From Pseudomicrostroma phylloplanum (Eukaryota > Basidiomycota > Exobasidiomycetes > Microstromatales): a stretch of DNA of 64,000 nt. The translations under genes and the position numbers were made by a program. Location: assembly GCA_039545275.1 (NCBI GenBank), contig BCHS01000007.1, forward strand, positions 248,001 through 312,000. The letters run 5' to 3'. This document shows, in pieces, positions 1 through 9,958 of this stretch. A model generated the notes under the pieces. That model did no database searches. It had not been told where the DNA came from and saw nothing but the letters and a program-made list of their open reading frames with translations. The stretch's first letter is position 1, and every line of letters starts with the position of its first letter.

Positions 1-2
1 CA

Positions 3-413
3 GGAGCGCCTCTTCCTCACTCTCAAGCCAGCGCGAGTAGCGGGAGCGGTAGCGGTAGTGTAAGCGGTGGTGGTGCAAAAGACACCCTGCCCACCCGCGC
101 GCCCAGTCGCGGCTCAGAAGCCGCACAAGGGACTGGCACTGGCACTGGCAGCAGTACGGCATTTGCTCTAGGGATCGTACTCGAGGGCGATCAGCATCCG
201 CACTCGAGCGGACCGGGAAGCGTAGGCACGACTGGGGGTGTGAAGTCTACTCCTGCCCAAGCTGAGGAAGGAGCTGCTGGTGGTGCTGCACCTCAAGGGG
301 AGGCGATGGCGACGAGTGCGGACACACAGCCGGAGCCGGAGGCTGATCAGGATCAACCAAAGAAGAAGAGGAGGATCGCTTTGCAGACCAGTAGTGCGGG
401 TGCGGGTTCGTGA
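3..413 (+). CDS. C-terminal end of an unidentified nuclear-looking protein (5' truncated by window)
   Basis: The frame is open from the window edge to a TGA at 411-413 and encodes about 136 residues. Composition is low-complexity (Gly/Ser/Ala/Thr and acidic Glu/Asp-Gln), followed near the end by a basic run, PKKKRRI, that resembles a nuclear localisation signal. No conserved domain is visible in this tail. A basic KKRRI-type ending followed by a short tail reminds me of the C-terminus of the WD40 subunit of chromatin assembly factor 1 (Cac2/p60), but this is a weak resemblance and the diagnostic WD repeats would lie outside the window. It is convergent with the DUF4112 gene. The start and any upstream introns cannot be seen. 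Confidence 0.55.
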   Translation, partial: GAPLPHSQASASSGSGSGSVSGGGAKDTLPTRAPSRGSEAAQGTGTGTGSSTAFALGIVLEGDQHPHSSGPGSVGTTGGVKSTPAQAEEGAAGGAAPQGEAMATSADTQPEPEADQDQPKKKRRIALQTSSAGAGS

Positions 414-919
414 GAGGGCCTATGGGAGGAGGAGGGGAAGGAAAGGAGCAGGAGGAGGAGGAGCCCATGTGGTGTCTTGCCCCCCCCCCCTTTTCACTCC
501 TCATGTGCACTCTCCGTTGTGTTTCTTGCTCTTCTCATGGTCACGTCACATCATGTCATGTCATGTCACGCCGAATTTCATGTCTTTATGTGCGTCTGTG
601 TGTCTGTGTGTCCTTCCCTCTCCTTACACGCACAAACGCTTACGGGCGTACCATCTCATACCCGGCCAAAGTGAAGTGGAGGCGGCAGATCGGGGACGCC
701 CAAGAGGTAGGTAGGTATGAATGAGCGTATGTATGTATTGCATAATAGCCGATAGTTGATAGTTGACTGACTGATTGACGGGAAGCGACAGGATTGACAG
801 TTTGGCGCAAGATGGAACACGCTTGAGGGACCGGGCTCGACTAGATGGACGAAGCAACCACGACGGACACTGGAACCCTTCTTCCTCCTTCCTTTCTCCT
901 CCTCCACGCCTCTCTCCAT
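414..919. other. Intergenic, convergent 3' regions
   Basis: Lies between two converging genes. It holds an 11-base C run at 480-490, a short ATGTC direct-repeat patch near 550-570 and GTGT/TGTG-rich sequence around 590-615. No coding signal or RNA gene was recognised; it presumably carries the two 3' UTRs. Confidence 0.5.
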
Positions 920-2066
920 CTATTGTCTCCGCCTGCTTCCAGCAGTTGCGCCAGTAGTCGCCGCCGCCGCCGTCGTCCTCTGCTGAGTCCCCGCGCCCGT
1001 ACTCGGTCCAGCCGATGCCTGCATCGGCTGCTGCTGCTGCTGCTGCCTTCCCTGCGCCTGCGCCTGACCCTGTCCCTGTCCCTCGAGCACGGCCTGCCTA
1101 GCAGCTCCCTGCGCCGGATGTTCCACTTTTCTACCTCTAGCATCCGTGTGCGGTGTGAGCCCAGTAAGTCCATTGGCCATGTTCTCTTCTCCTTTGACAC
1201 GGAGGAACTCCTCGAGGAGCTTGGCGTTGCGCCAGTTGGCGCGCCAGATGGCCAGGACAATGTCTCCTACTAGTGGCACGAGACCTACGCCGGCGGAGAC
1301 GGCGTTGTTGAAGAGCATCTGTTGGACGAGCCAGGTGGGGAGTCTGGGTTGGGGGGAGAGGGTAAGAAGGAGATGAGTCAGTGGGTGAGACGATACATGG
1401 ACGATGTCGGATGAGCTGCAAGGTAGACACTCACTCGAGCTCGTTCTTGGCTGGCTTGAGGACGAGGAAGTAGTTGAGCGAGGCATCGGCGATGTCTCCT
1501 GCTCCGGGGATAAGACCGATGAAGAACTGAAAGCGGGTAAGGATAGAGGACGGTAGGTGTGAGCATGAGTGTACGGCAGAGTATGGATGTGGAGCAAGAC
1601 TCCCCTCGCCCTGCACTACCTCGTCGTGCCCACGCTGGTACTCACAGTCCATCCGACGCGGAATCCACAAAGGTTAATACCCTTGTCGAGGTAGTGGGCG
1701 CGACGCTGGATCTTCCTGAGCAGCGCTGCCTCCTTCTTTGTCAGACCTGGAGGAGGTGGACGCTGTAAGTGAGAGCAGGCAAGGAAGGGAACCAGGGAGT
1801 CAGTGTGCTGCTTGGAAGGCGCGGCCAAGGAAGGTGTGAAGGCACTACTCACCTTGACCCTCTTCTCCTTGCCCCTATCGTCCACATATGTGATGTAGAC
1901 TGTAGTCAGAGTAAGAAGTCGTGAGAAGGGTCAGTCTGAAGACCATCTTCGTAGGATGCCGGTGTATGTGTCACTCACAAGGGTCTTCTGGCTCGTATAC
2001 GGCTGCATGATTGCTGACGAGTCCCTTCATGCGCTTGGTGGCGTAGTTTGTGACGAAGCTGGTCAT
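920..2066 (-). CDS. DUF4112 family membrane-associated protein
   Basis: Five exons on the minus strand: 2066-1979, 1899-1853, 1762-1646, 1526-1435 and 1343-920, with introns of 79-119 nt and consistent phase, give 255 aa. The start is the ATG at 2066, giving an MTSFVTNYA N-terminus. The DUF4112 core spans roughly residues 55-155: a K-x3-L-D-x-G motif, then two hydrophobic segments with the repeated pattern GLIPGAGDIADA and GLVPLVGDIVLA, typical of the fungal family. The C-terminal ~90 residues are low-complexity, with a Q-rich GQGQAQAQ stretch, a six-Gln run encoded by a CTG-complement repeat near 1030-1048, and Ala/Thr-rich sequence. Fungal members are described only as conserved membrane proteins with no proven biochemical function. 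It diverges from the formin gene. Confidence 0.85.
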
Positions 2067-2630
2067 GCTGGGCGAGTGTGAATGGGTGAGAGGATAGGCT
2101 GGAATGGATAATCTATCAAGACGATGTTAGATGAGTAGAGTAAAGGTAGACTAAAGGGGCGGCTGTTGTCCCAAAGTGGAGTGGCGGGACCCTTTTTGAA
2201 TTTGAGCCACACGGACAAACAGGCGGTGCGTCGCCGTCATGCAACCGAGCCTGGCCTGGCCCTGTCGAGACATGCGGGCTGTGCGGGGGGGGGAGGAACG
2301 AAGGGAGGTTTGTCGCGTCTTCCGTTCCGATGACGGAAGTGGCGAGTTGTATCCGTGCGCCTCCTGTCCCTGCTGCGTTGCTCCTATCCTTGTGTGCACG
2401 ACGATGACAATGACAGGCAGCCAGGCACACCGTCAAACCCCTTGGGGCCCTGCCTCTCCGCATCGCCCCCCCCGTCGAGGTGTCTGCGAGGAATTCATGT
2501 CGTGCCATGACCTTCAGACTGACCTACCGTCTCTCCTCTCCCATTGACCATATCCTGAGTCGTACTGACATCCCTTCCTCCCACATAGAACACCGTTGAC
2601 CCTTCAAGGGGCCTCCCAACGCCCGCAGGG
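2067..2630. promoter_or_regulatory. Divergent promoter region, DUF4112 gene / formin
   Basis: Separates two divergently transcribed starts. It contains an AGGGG stress-element-like core near 2155 and the 16-bp GTCTTCCGTTCCGATG motif at 2317-2332, which recurs in the KIN17/SHMT promoter. A CCACATAG just upstream of the formin start (about 2581-2588) could be a splice acceptor for a 5' UTR intron. No gene was recognised here. Confidence 0.5.
2317..2332 (+). promoter_or_regulatory. Recurring promoter motif GTCTTCCGTTCCGATG, copy 1
   Basis: Exactly the same 16 bases occur at 9693-9708, and the 12-bp core CTTCCGTTCCGA occurs again at 13427-13438. All three copies lie in divergent promoter gaps. 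The binding factor is unknown; the tandem TTCCG half-sites suggest a dimeric or zinc-cluster-type factor, which is inference. Confidence 0.5.
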
Positions 2631-5600
2631 ATGGATGCAGCAGATCAGCAGCGCATCTCACAATCTCAAGGGGAGCAGCACGACGACGGAAAGAGAGGCG
2701 GCTCCACTCTCAAGGCCGCACGCTCACCCACGCCCCCCAGCAGTGCCGACGATTACGCTACAGCAACCGACAAAGCAGGTCTTCCTCCATCAGACGATGA
2801 CGACCAGTGCTCGGCGCCAAGGCAAGGAGAGAGAAGGCAAGGAGAGCGCAAGGATGCCACAGCACCTTCAGCGACTAATCGTCTCAGCCGCATCTTTGAA
2901 GGATGGGCATTGCCCAAGGCGACTGCTGTCCCCAGTCCATCGACTACACCAAGTACATCAGCTCCCGTCTCAGAAAAGTCGGCCAATAGACTGTCAGTCA
3001 GTGGTCCTCTTGAGCTCGATGCAGCGACTCTCATAGATTTCCAGCGCTGCCTGAGTACGACTCACGCAAATATACCCGGCAGCCCCATCGAGTCACAGGC
3101 CAAGGGCAGCGAAGACGATCTTGACAAACGCTTCGAGACTCTGATGGACGATCTAGGCATGAAAGGCACCAGCCGTGATGCTATGCTCAAGTTGCCCGAA
3201 GATCGAAAGTACTTCCTCGTGGCCCAAAATGAAGCTACAAAGGCCTCCCTTCCGCAAAGCCCAGCTCATCGAGCGAAGGATCAACAGATGTCTGCTACAC
3301 AGGCCCAGACTAACGACGACAATGCTGGCCTGATGGGCTCTGTCGGTCGAGCTCTGCAGATCGGATGGACTAATCGCTTCAGCGTCGCTAGCTGGCGTGG
3401 AGAAGTGGTGGATACAGAGCCTGTAGCATCCACGAGCAGTCCCGTACGCACGCTTGCGATCAGGAAGCCTTCTGCATCTTCGCTCTGCGAACAAGGACAC
3501 ACCCGCCACGCTGCGCAAGGCGTCACACCGCAGATGACTGGATCCAGCGTCAGTAGCAGCTCTACCACCAACAGCCTCTGGTCCGGCTGGTGGGGATCCG
3601 ACGGGTGCTCTGCAGACGAAGTCGCCATATCTGAGGAAGGGACCCCAATCGACAAGGGGAGTCCTCAATATTACACAGTCATTCTTCGACAGTCTGCTCT
3701 TCAATCGGCATCTCGAAAGAATCTTGTCAAGCACCTGATCGCTCTACGAGTCACACTCGCCTCAGAAAAAGTCTCTTGGATAGCTAGCTTCGTTGAGGAG
3801 GCTGGAGGTCTTGATGCTCTCGATCAGCTGCTCGCCAAGGAGACAAAGAACTTGCTGCTTTCGCAAGGCAGGGGCGCAGGTGTTGGGAACTCTTCAGCAG
3901 TCTCTCGCCCTAGTGGAGAGTATCAGCCAAGGTACGAGCTCGGCGATGCAGTCATCGCAGAGTCTATCAAGTGTCTGCGGGGCGTCATGAACACCGAGCT
4001 GGGATTCGCCTGTGTCCTCGCTCGCCCATCTCTCATTGTCTCTCTCGCCTACTCACTTCGGACAGACTCCCTGAAGCTGCGATCTCAAGTTGCCGACGTC
4101 CTGGCAGCACTGTGCGTGCTCAGCTATGAAGATGGCCATCAATCTGTCCTCGCTGCACTCTCGGAGCTGCGGATTGCAACGGGCGATCGATATCGCTTCG
4201 ACTTCCTGGTCGATAGTCTACGACCGGCATCGCAGACAATGGCGGACTCGGACGGCGTATCGATCTCAAGCTTCGATGCGGAACCGGACGATGGAGAAAT
4301 GCAGGACCTCACGCTGGAGCCCCACGGAGAGGAAGAAGCTGCACTGTGGGAGTTCCGTATCAGCGCAATGGTCCTCGTCAACGCGATTGCCAACTGCCCA
4401 GAAGAGCTCGAGGACCGGATAGCGCTTCGAGCAGAGTTTAGTCGGCGAGGTCTCAATGAAGCAATCGCCGGGCTGCGCTACCTAGATCCTCCAGACGCTC
4501 TGCTCACTCAGCTGCAGATCTACGCAGAGGAGAAGCAGGAAGATCTCGATGCTCTAGACGATGATGGAGGCGCTGGCAGCGAGGATGGGGACGCTACCAT
4601 GCTCGGGGCCACAGGCGTTCTTCTGCTCGATATGTTGGCGGAGCACCCAGATCTCTACCCGCACATGGAGTCGATGATCGAGCAGATCTCCCAGACGATG
4701 GGGAGGGATATCGACGATCAGCTGAAGACCGACGTTCTGTACACCATGGAGAAGTATCTTGAGCACTTTGCCGCTCTCACCGACTTCGATGAAGGCTGGA
4801 GAGGGTCGATGAAGGGCTACCTTGCCAGTATTGAGCACCTCATAGGCCGTCAAGCTGTGGTCGGAGCCGATCGCGCTGGCGACACCTCAATTGTCCCAAA
4901 GGACTCTCAGGACGAGCTGCAATTTCTGAAGGACCAATTCAAGGCTCTCGACGACGAGAGGGCAAAACTCAAAGAGCAGCTCCGCTCACAGGCGGACAAA
5001 CGCAAGTCGTCAGAAGGGCATCTGGGAGAGCGAAGAAGTAGCATCAGCAGCGTTTCTTCTAGCGCCTCGAGCATGCAAATGAGCACCGACAGCGATTCTT
5101 TCTCTAGCGTGATCCAGCGTCTGGTTCAAAAGGAGAAGCAGGTCCTCAAATTGCAGGCGGAGCTCGACAATGCTACTAGAGCGGGCGTCTCAACAGGGGG
5201 CGAGGATCAAAGAAGCAAGATTGAGAAGCAAGAGCGTGTGCGTCAGTGGCCGAATCTGATGGAAGAGATTGCTCGGAACAAGGCGCAAATTAAGGAATTG
5301 AAGGGTCGACTTGAGCAGAGTCGGAGTGAGGCCATCGGCTACAAGAGAGCGGTTGAGGCAGTCCTCAGCCGCCTTGAGGATGGCTCGACGCCTGTCGCGG
5401 TCCCATTTCACGATCAGTCGGACCATGTTGTCGATACACCCCGCACGCTGGACGGCGATGTAGGTGTCCACGGTCTCACCCTCGAGGCCATGGTACGCCA
5501 GTCTCTAGAAGTAATAGCAAAGAAGGACCACGAGGCCTCAACTCTCCGAACAGAGATAGCCAAGTTGCAGACCCGAGCACTCGAAGCAGCAGAGCATCAC

Positions 5601-8195
5601 AGTCGACAGGAAGAAGACGAGAAGCGGCGCCTGCTGCTTGAAGTCAAGGGTGCGCAGGAAGAGACCATGAGGGTTATGAAGGAGGCGGAAGAGCTTCGAG
5701 CTCTAGTATCAGAGCTGCAGACCACACAGAGAGCTCCATCGGGGCCTCATGAAGCACAAAGCGGGCTGTCTTCTGTGTTGAATAAGGCAGAGGAAGTGGC
5801 AGCAGCTGCTGTTGCGGCAGGGCCATCCCCTCCTCCTCCTCCTCCGCCGCCGCCGCCGCCGCCTCCGCCTCCGTCTGCAGCTCCCAGGGCCCTCTTGGCC
5901 TCATCCATGCCTGCGGCTCCAGCTCCTCCTCCTCCTCCTCCGCCTCCGCCACCTCAGCCTCCCTCCCTCATGGCGCCTATCAATGGAATGATACCCGCAA
6001 CATCTCATCCCCCACCGCCACCGCCTCCTCCGCCTCCTCCTCCCCCTGCTGGTTCGGTCTCTGCTGGTATGGGTCCTCCACCACCTCCGCCTCCGCCTCC
6101 GGGTGTCAAGAGCGCCCCAACCCTTGATGTCGGACTACGAGCTCCTCCTCCTCCACCCTTTCCTCCCTCGGCACCACCCACCGGCTTATCTCGCTCCCAT
6201 TCAAAAGGGCAAGCAGCAGCTTTGCCTGCGGCTTTTGTGCCGAACGTGCCGCCCAAGAAGCGCCGAGCTTTGTTCTGGAACAAAGTCACTCCGCGATCGC
6301 ACCAAGCAAATGTATGGTCCAAGCTTCCAGCTGCACCCGTCGTCAAGATAGCGGTCGAAGAGCTGGACGAGCTCTTTGCGATGACGGATGCAAAGCCGAA
6401 AGATAGTGGCAGCGCAGCAAGCACTGCCGCCAATGGCAAGCCAGCCAAGGCTACAAAAGTGACGACGCTCCTCCCCTTCGTACGCGCGCAGAACATTTCC
6501 ATCGTGCTGGCGAGGGTCAGGATGCCTCTGCCGCAGATACGTGCTGCTGTACTGCAGGTCGAGGACGAGGACGAGAGCGAAGGCGGCGGAGTCAAGCTGA
6601 CAACGGACAACCTGAGAGCCCTCAAGCAGTGTCTGCCGACTGCCGACGAGGCCGAGCTCTTCCGAGAGTACATCGGGGACGTCTCCCAACTCTCCAAGGC
6701 CGATCAATTCTTCAAGGAGATGTTGGGCATTCCTCGAGTTCAGCAGCGCTTGAATTGTATGCTCTACATGCGCACGTTCGAGCTGGATATAGAAGAGCTC
6801 AAGCCCGACCTCAAGACACTCAAAGAAGCGAGCAGAGAGCTAAAGCGCTGCGAGAAGCTACGCAATATTCTCCAGACCGTCTTGACCATCGGCAATATTC
6901 TCAACTCGAGCACATTCAGAGGCGCTGCTACCGGCTTCCAGCTTGGAGACTTGCTGAAGCTCAAAGATACTAAGCCCGCTCAGTCTTCTCCTGGCACCCC
7001 TTCACTGCTGCACTTCTTGGTGAGGGTGCTGAACAAGGCCGACAAGTCCCTGATAGGCTTCCTAGACGAGTGCACCCACGTCGAGGCAGCCGCTCGTCTT
7101 TCCACTCCCACCATCTCCGGCACCGTTCAAACGCTCATCACTGGCTTCCAGTCCCTCGCGCAGGAGTCCGAAATGATCCGCAAGGCCCGCATCACCACGA
7201 GCCAGGACACGTTCCTACAGGCAATGGAAAGCTTCACCTCCAAGAACGCCATACAGATCAAGGGTCTGCAAAAGGCCAGCGAGAGCGTCTCCAAGAGCCT
7301 CACTGCCATCGTTTCCTTCTACGGCGAAGATCCAAGCGCGGTCAAGCCAGAGGAGTTCTTTGGCCTCGTCTCGGAGTTCGGGCAGATGCTCATGAGGGCC
7401 GAAGTGGACGTGCTGACGTACGATAAGAGGATGGCGGCGGAGCAGAAGCGGAGGGAGGCTACTGCCGCAGCTGTAGCCAAGGCGAAGGGCCCTACAGGTG
7501 GCTCTGCAGTGAAGAAGACGTCCTCAACGGTGAAATGGTCGGCGCACCCGTCCAGCCGCGGGTCGAAGATGCAGAAGAGACCATCAGCCGATCGGTCCTC
7601 GAGGATCGACAAGGACCTCACCCCTACAGACTCCCGCCTGCCGTCGCTCAGAGGGCAAAGCAAGGTCTCGAGTCCAGGGATGGGTAGCGCAATGACCGGC
7701 TCGCGCTTCCGATCCTGGGGCGCATCAGCCGTCGCTAGCCTCGCCCCCGGCAGCGGCTGCAACGAGGAAGAGAGCTCCGCAGATCTCTCTTCTGGGCCTC
7801 CAGCGATGCAGGACGGCACTGCCTCTTCTTTCCGCCGCACACTGGGGAGGAGGCGCGGCGGGTTTGATGAAGCTATGAAGGAGCTGCGCAGCGGTCTTCC
7901 CTCCTCTGCACTCGGCGGCGGGGGCGCCGGTTCGGTCAGAATGGGTCATGGACCTGGCAGTCGATTCGGGGTCAGCGTCAAAGCCGGCCGAGGCGAGGGA
8001 CTTGGCGCTCTCTTCACCGACGAGGCAGTTGCAGCAGCAGGCGCTGGCGGTGGTCATCATGTCAGAGACAGCAGCACGGAGACTGTCATGCAGGGGAGTA
8101 TCAGTGGGCGCAAAAGTCTGAGGATCAAAGAGGGCGGCGGCAGTCGATTCCACCAGAAGCCGCTGAGTCGCATCTTTCTCACTGGTGGTGATTGA
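2631..8195 (+). CDS. Diaphanous-related formin (GBD-FH3-FH1-FH2-DAD)
   Basis: A single open reading frame of 1854 aa. An N-terminal Rho-GTPase-binding/FH3 block covers roughly residues 160-740 (FETLMDDLGM near 165, then helical sequence starting LVKHLIALRVTLASEK near 367). Coiled-coil segments (about 760-1050) rich in Lys/Glu/Leu follow. The FH1 region (about 1063-1190) has at least five poly-proline runs that would bind profilin-actin. The FH2 actin-nucleating domain starts near 1205 (KKRRALFWNKV) and ends near 1600. A DAD-like autoinhibitory helix, FDEAMKELRSG, lies near 1744. It should nucleate unbranched actin cables at growth sites or septa under Rho control. In the DAD the basic cluster (GRRRGG) comes before the helix rather than after it. 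Start choice is the first in-frame ATG; a 5' intron cannot be excluded. It converges on KIN17 with 116 bp between stops. Confidence 0.93.
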   Translation: MDAADQQRISQSQGEQHDDGKRGGSTLKAARSPTPPSSADDYATATDKAGLPPSDDDDQCSAPRQGERRQGERKDATAPSATNRLSRIFEGWALPKATAVPSPSTTPSTSAPVSEKSANRLSVSGPLELDAATLIDFQRCLSTTHANIPGSPIESQAKGSEDDLDKRFETLMDDLGMKGTSRDAMLKLPEDRKYFLVAQNEATKASLPQSPAHRAKDQQMSATQAQTNDDNAGLMGSVGRALQIGWTNRFSVASWRGEVVDTEPVASTSSPVRTLAIRKPSASSLCEQGHTRHAAQGVTPQMTGSSVSSSSTTNSLWSGWWGSDGCSADEVAISEEGTPIDKGSPQYYTVILRQSALQSASRKNLVKHLIALRVTLASEKVSWIASFVEEAGGLDALDQLLAKETKNLLLSQGRGAGVGNSSAVSRPSGEYQPRYELGDAVIAESIKCLRGVMNTELGFACVLARPSLIVSLAYSLRTDSLKLRSQVADVLAALCVLSYEDGHQSVLAALSELRIATGDRYRFDFLVDSLRPASQTMADSDGVSISSFDAEPDDGEMQDLTLEPHGEEEAALWEFRISAMVLVNAIANCPEELEDRIALRAEFSRRGLNEAIAGLRYLDPPDALLTQLQIYAEEKQEDLDALDDDGGAGSEDGDATMLGATGVLLLDMLAEHPDLYPHMESMIEQISQTMGRDIDDQLKTDVLYTMEKYLEHFAALTDFDEGWRGSMKGYLASIEHLIGRQAVVGADRAGDTSIVPKDSQDELQFLKDQFKALDDERAKLKEQLRSQADKRKSSEGHLGERRSSISSVSSSASSMQMSTDSDSFSSVIQRLVQKEKQVLKLQAELDNATRAGVSTGGEDQRSKIEKQERVRQWPNLMEEIARNKAQIKELKGRLEQSRSEAIGYKRAVEAVLSRLEDGSTPVAVPFHDQSDHVVDTPRTLDGDVGVHGLTLEAMVRQSLEVIAKKDHEASTLRTEIAKLQTRALEAAEHHSRQEEDEKRRLLLEVKGAQEETMRVMKEAEELRALVSELQTTQRAPSGPHEAQSGLSSVLNKAEEVAAAAVAAGPSPPPPPPPPPPPPPPPSAAPRALLASSMPAAPAPPPPPPPPPPQPPSLMAPINGMIPATSHPPPPPPPPPPPPPAGSVSAGMGPPPPPPPPPGVKSAPTLDVGLRAPPPPPFPPSAPPTGLSRSHSKGQAAALPAAFVPNVPPKKRRALFWNKVTPRSHQANVWSKLPAAPVVKIAVEELDELFAMTDAKPKDSGSAASTAANGKPAKATKVTTLLPFVRAQNISIVLARVRMPLPQIRAAVLQVEDEDESEGGGVKLTTDNLRALKQCLPTADEAELFREYIGDVSQLSKADQFFKEMLGIPRVQQRLNCMLYMRTFELDIEELKPDLKTLKEASRELKRCEKLRNILQTVLTIGNILNSSTFRGAATGFQLGDLLKLKDTKPAQSSPGTPSLLHFLVRVLNKADKSLIGFLDECTHVEAAARLSTPTISGTVQTLITGFQSLAQESEMIRKARITTSQDTFLQAMESFTSKNAIQIKGLQKASESVSKSLTAIVSFYGEDPSAVKPEEFFGLVSEFGQMLMRAEVDVLTYDKRMAAEQKRREATAAAVAKAKGPTGGSAVKKTSSTVKWSAHPSSRGSKMQKRPSADRSSRIDKDLTPTDSRLPSLRGQSKVSSPGMGSAMTGSRFRSWGASAVASLAPGSGCNEEESSADLSSGPPAMQDGTASSFRRTLGRRRGGFDEAMKELRSGLPSSALGGGGAGSVRMGHGPGSRFGVSVKAGRGEGLGALFTDEAVAAAGAGGGHHVRDSSTETVMQGSISGRKSLRIKEGGGSRFHQKPLSRIFLTGGD

Positions 8196-8311
8196 GGACG
8201 GAGGGTACAGTAGGGGGTGGCAGGCTATAATTACAGATGGAATCTACCTTGTACACATGGTTTGAGAACACGCAGAGAGTCTTGGTTCCCCTCTTATTCT
8301 GGCCAGCGACC

Positions 8312-9552
8312 TCACATCCGGATCCTCTTCATCCCATCACCACTAGGCATAGGCCCACTCTTGCGCTTCTGCCTCCTCTCCTCCTCCTCCTGCATGATCC
8401 TTTCCGCCATCGTCCGTGCCTGAGGCTTCGAGGCAGCCCCGCTCGAGGAAGTAGAGCCGGAACTGGAGGGGGAAGACTTGAGCGGATTGGAGGCCGGTAG
8501 GCTCTTGCTGGTGGATTTGAGAGGGTTGACTCCGAGGCGGAAGGGGGTAGCGGCTGGTTTTGACGAGGAAGATGAGGAAGAGGAAGAGGAGATGGAGAAG
8601 GCCGGCTTGCTTGTAGATGCCTCTGCCACTAGTGGAGCTGAGCCTGGGGACCGCTCTTCCTCACCCATCGGAGGGGTAGGTTTCGACGAGGCCTTGAGAC
8701 CAATGCCAAGCTTGATCGGCCCCTGATCCCTCCTCAGCCCATCCTCAACAGCTGCAGGCTTGGACGAACCCTCTCCCTTGTCTTCTCCAGCCCGCTTCTC
8801 CTCTTCCTCCCGCTTAGCCTTCTCTATCTGCTCCTGCAACCTCTTCCTCTCCCTCCCTTCATCATCAACCTTCTGCCTCTCCATCTTCTGCAACGCCGCC
8901 TGCCTCTTGAGCGCACCCGGAGAATTGTCAATCCAGGCAATGAACCAGCCCTTTTCGTTCTCGTCGACGTGAACGATACCTTCGCGACCGAGGTGCTTGA
9001 CGAATTCGGTGAGGGTGACCCAGCGAGTGGCGTTCATGTGTAGGTGGTGCCGCTCTTGGATGTACTCTTGGTAGACTTGGTTCGCTTTGATGCGCTTGGT
9101 TCCGAATCTGGCAGAGGGGAAGAGAGGAAGGACATGTCGACGTGTCAGTCTGAAGGCTATACAGGAACAACGCTATGTCTATCGTACCTCCCACACCCAT
9201 AACTACTCACCTTCTACTAAGCAGGCTCACAAACTCGTCCTGAAACTGCTTGCTGAAATCGTCAATCGCCTTGCCGGCGTTCTGCCCCACGACGGCCAGC
9301 TGTCGCATGTGCGACTCTGACTCGGTGTGCATCTTGAAGGCGTGCTCGTCTCGATTGGCCTTGCCACAGACTTGGCAGTAGAAGCGAAGCTTGGTGAGAC
9401 CGCGGGCCTTCATGGCGTTGCCCACGGCCTTGCTGATAGTGAGGGGAACAGGCGCGAGGGAGAGGGCGAGAGGTCAGTGTCAGTACAGCTTTTCTTCAAA
9501 AGCTTCCTTCGGGAGGTGTTACTCACGCCGAACCTGCCTCTGCTTTGGGCAT
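8312..9552 (-). CDS. KIN17: KIN17/Rts2-like DNA/RNA-binding zinc-finger protein
   Basis: Three exons, 9552-9527, 9432-9211 and 9107-8312, introns 94 and 103 nt, give 347 aa. The N-terminus MPKAEAGSAKAVGNAMKARG is typical of the family. A C2H2-type finger follows with C28, C31, H44 and H50 in RFYCQVCGK...HTESESH. The Kin17 winged-helix middle domain (FGTKRIKANQVYQEYIQ, then WVTLTEFVKHLGREG and GWFIAWIDN) is complete to about residue 150. A Lys/Glu coiled segment and Ser/Pro-rich tail complete the protein; the SH3/KOW tandem of animal KIN17 is absent, as in other fungi. The family acts in the nucleus in DNA repair/replication and associates with the spliceosome. The gene diverges from SHMT. Confidence 0.93.
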
Positions 9553-9958
9553 GGTGAGAGATCAAAGGCTTGCTGGACAGCAGAAGGGGTGTGAGGTCTT
9601 GTGGTGAGGGCAAGGTAGGATGCGAGAATGAGCCTCCTTGGTCCCCGTCCTCAACGGAAGTAGGGAATCGGAACGCCACCTCTTGGCAGCTTGTCTTCCG
9701 TTCCGATGCTCGCTACTTTCCCGTGTGGCGCTTCTTGTGTCCTGCGCGCTGAGTCACGACAGGCGTTTGAGCGGGAGGAGCAGGGCAAAAGTAACTTTTT
9801 GCTGAGGAAGAAGGGAAGGGCCAGGCAGCACACAGCGTAGGCAGAGCAGGGCAGGGCAGCCCAAGCAGGGTCAAGCAAGCTTAAGGGGCAGCAAACCACC
9901 ACCTTCACCTCGCTACCAACCTCCCACCCTCACACTTCTCCGCCTTTCCCCCCCTTCG
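9553..9958. promoter_or_regulatory. Divergent promoter region, KIN17 / SHMT
   Basis: Contains the second copy of the 16-bp GTCTTCCGTTCCGATG motif (9693-9708), and about 30 bp upstream an inverted related half, GAATCGGAACG. The last 60 bases before the SHMT start are strongly pyrimidine-rich, as in leaders of highly expressed fungal genes. No coding sequence was recognised. Confidence 0.5.
9693..9708 (+). promoter_or_regulatory. Recurring promoter motif GTCTTCCGTTCCGATG, copy 2
   Basis: Identical over 16 bases to the copy at 2317-2332. It sits between KIN17 and SHMT, about 140 bp upstream of the KIN17 start codon and 250 bp upstream of the SHMT start codon. Confidence 0.5.

Noticed and set aside
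280..714. 144-residue plus-strand frame continuing past the first gene
   Set aside because: The real gene frame ends at 413; this frame is Arg/His/Ser-rich with no domain and overlaps several others.
6005..6697. 230-residue Gly-rich frame antisense to the formin
   Set aside because: Its poly-Gly end is the complement of the poly-proline FH1 codons; the sense-strand formin is unambiguous.
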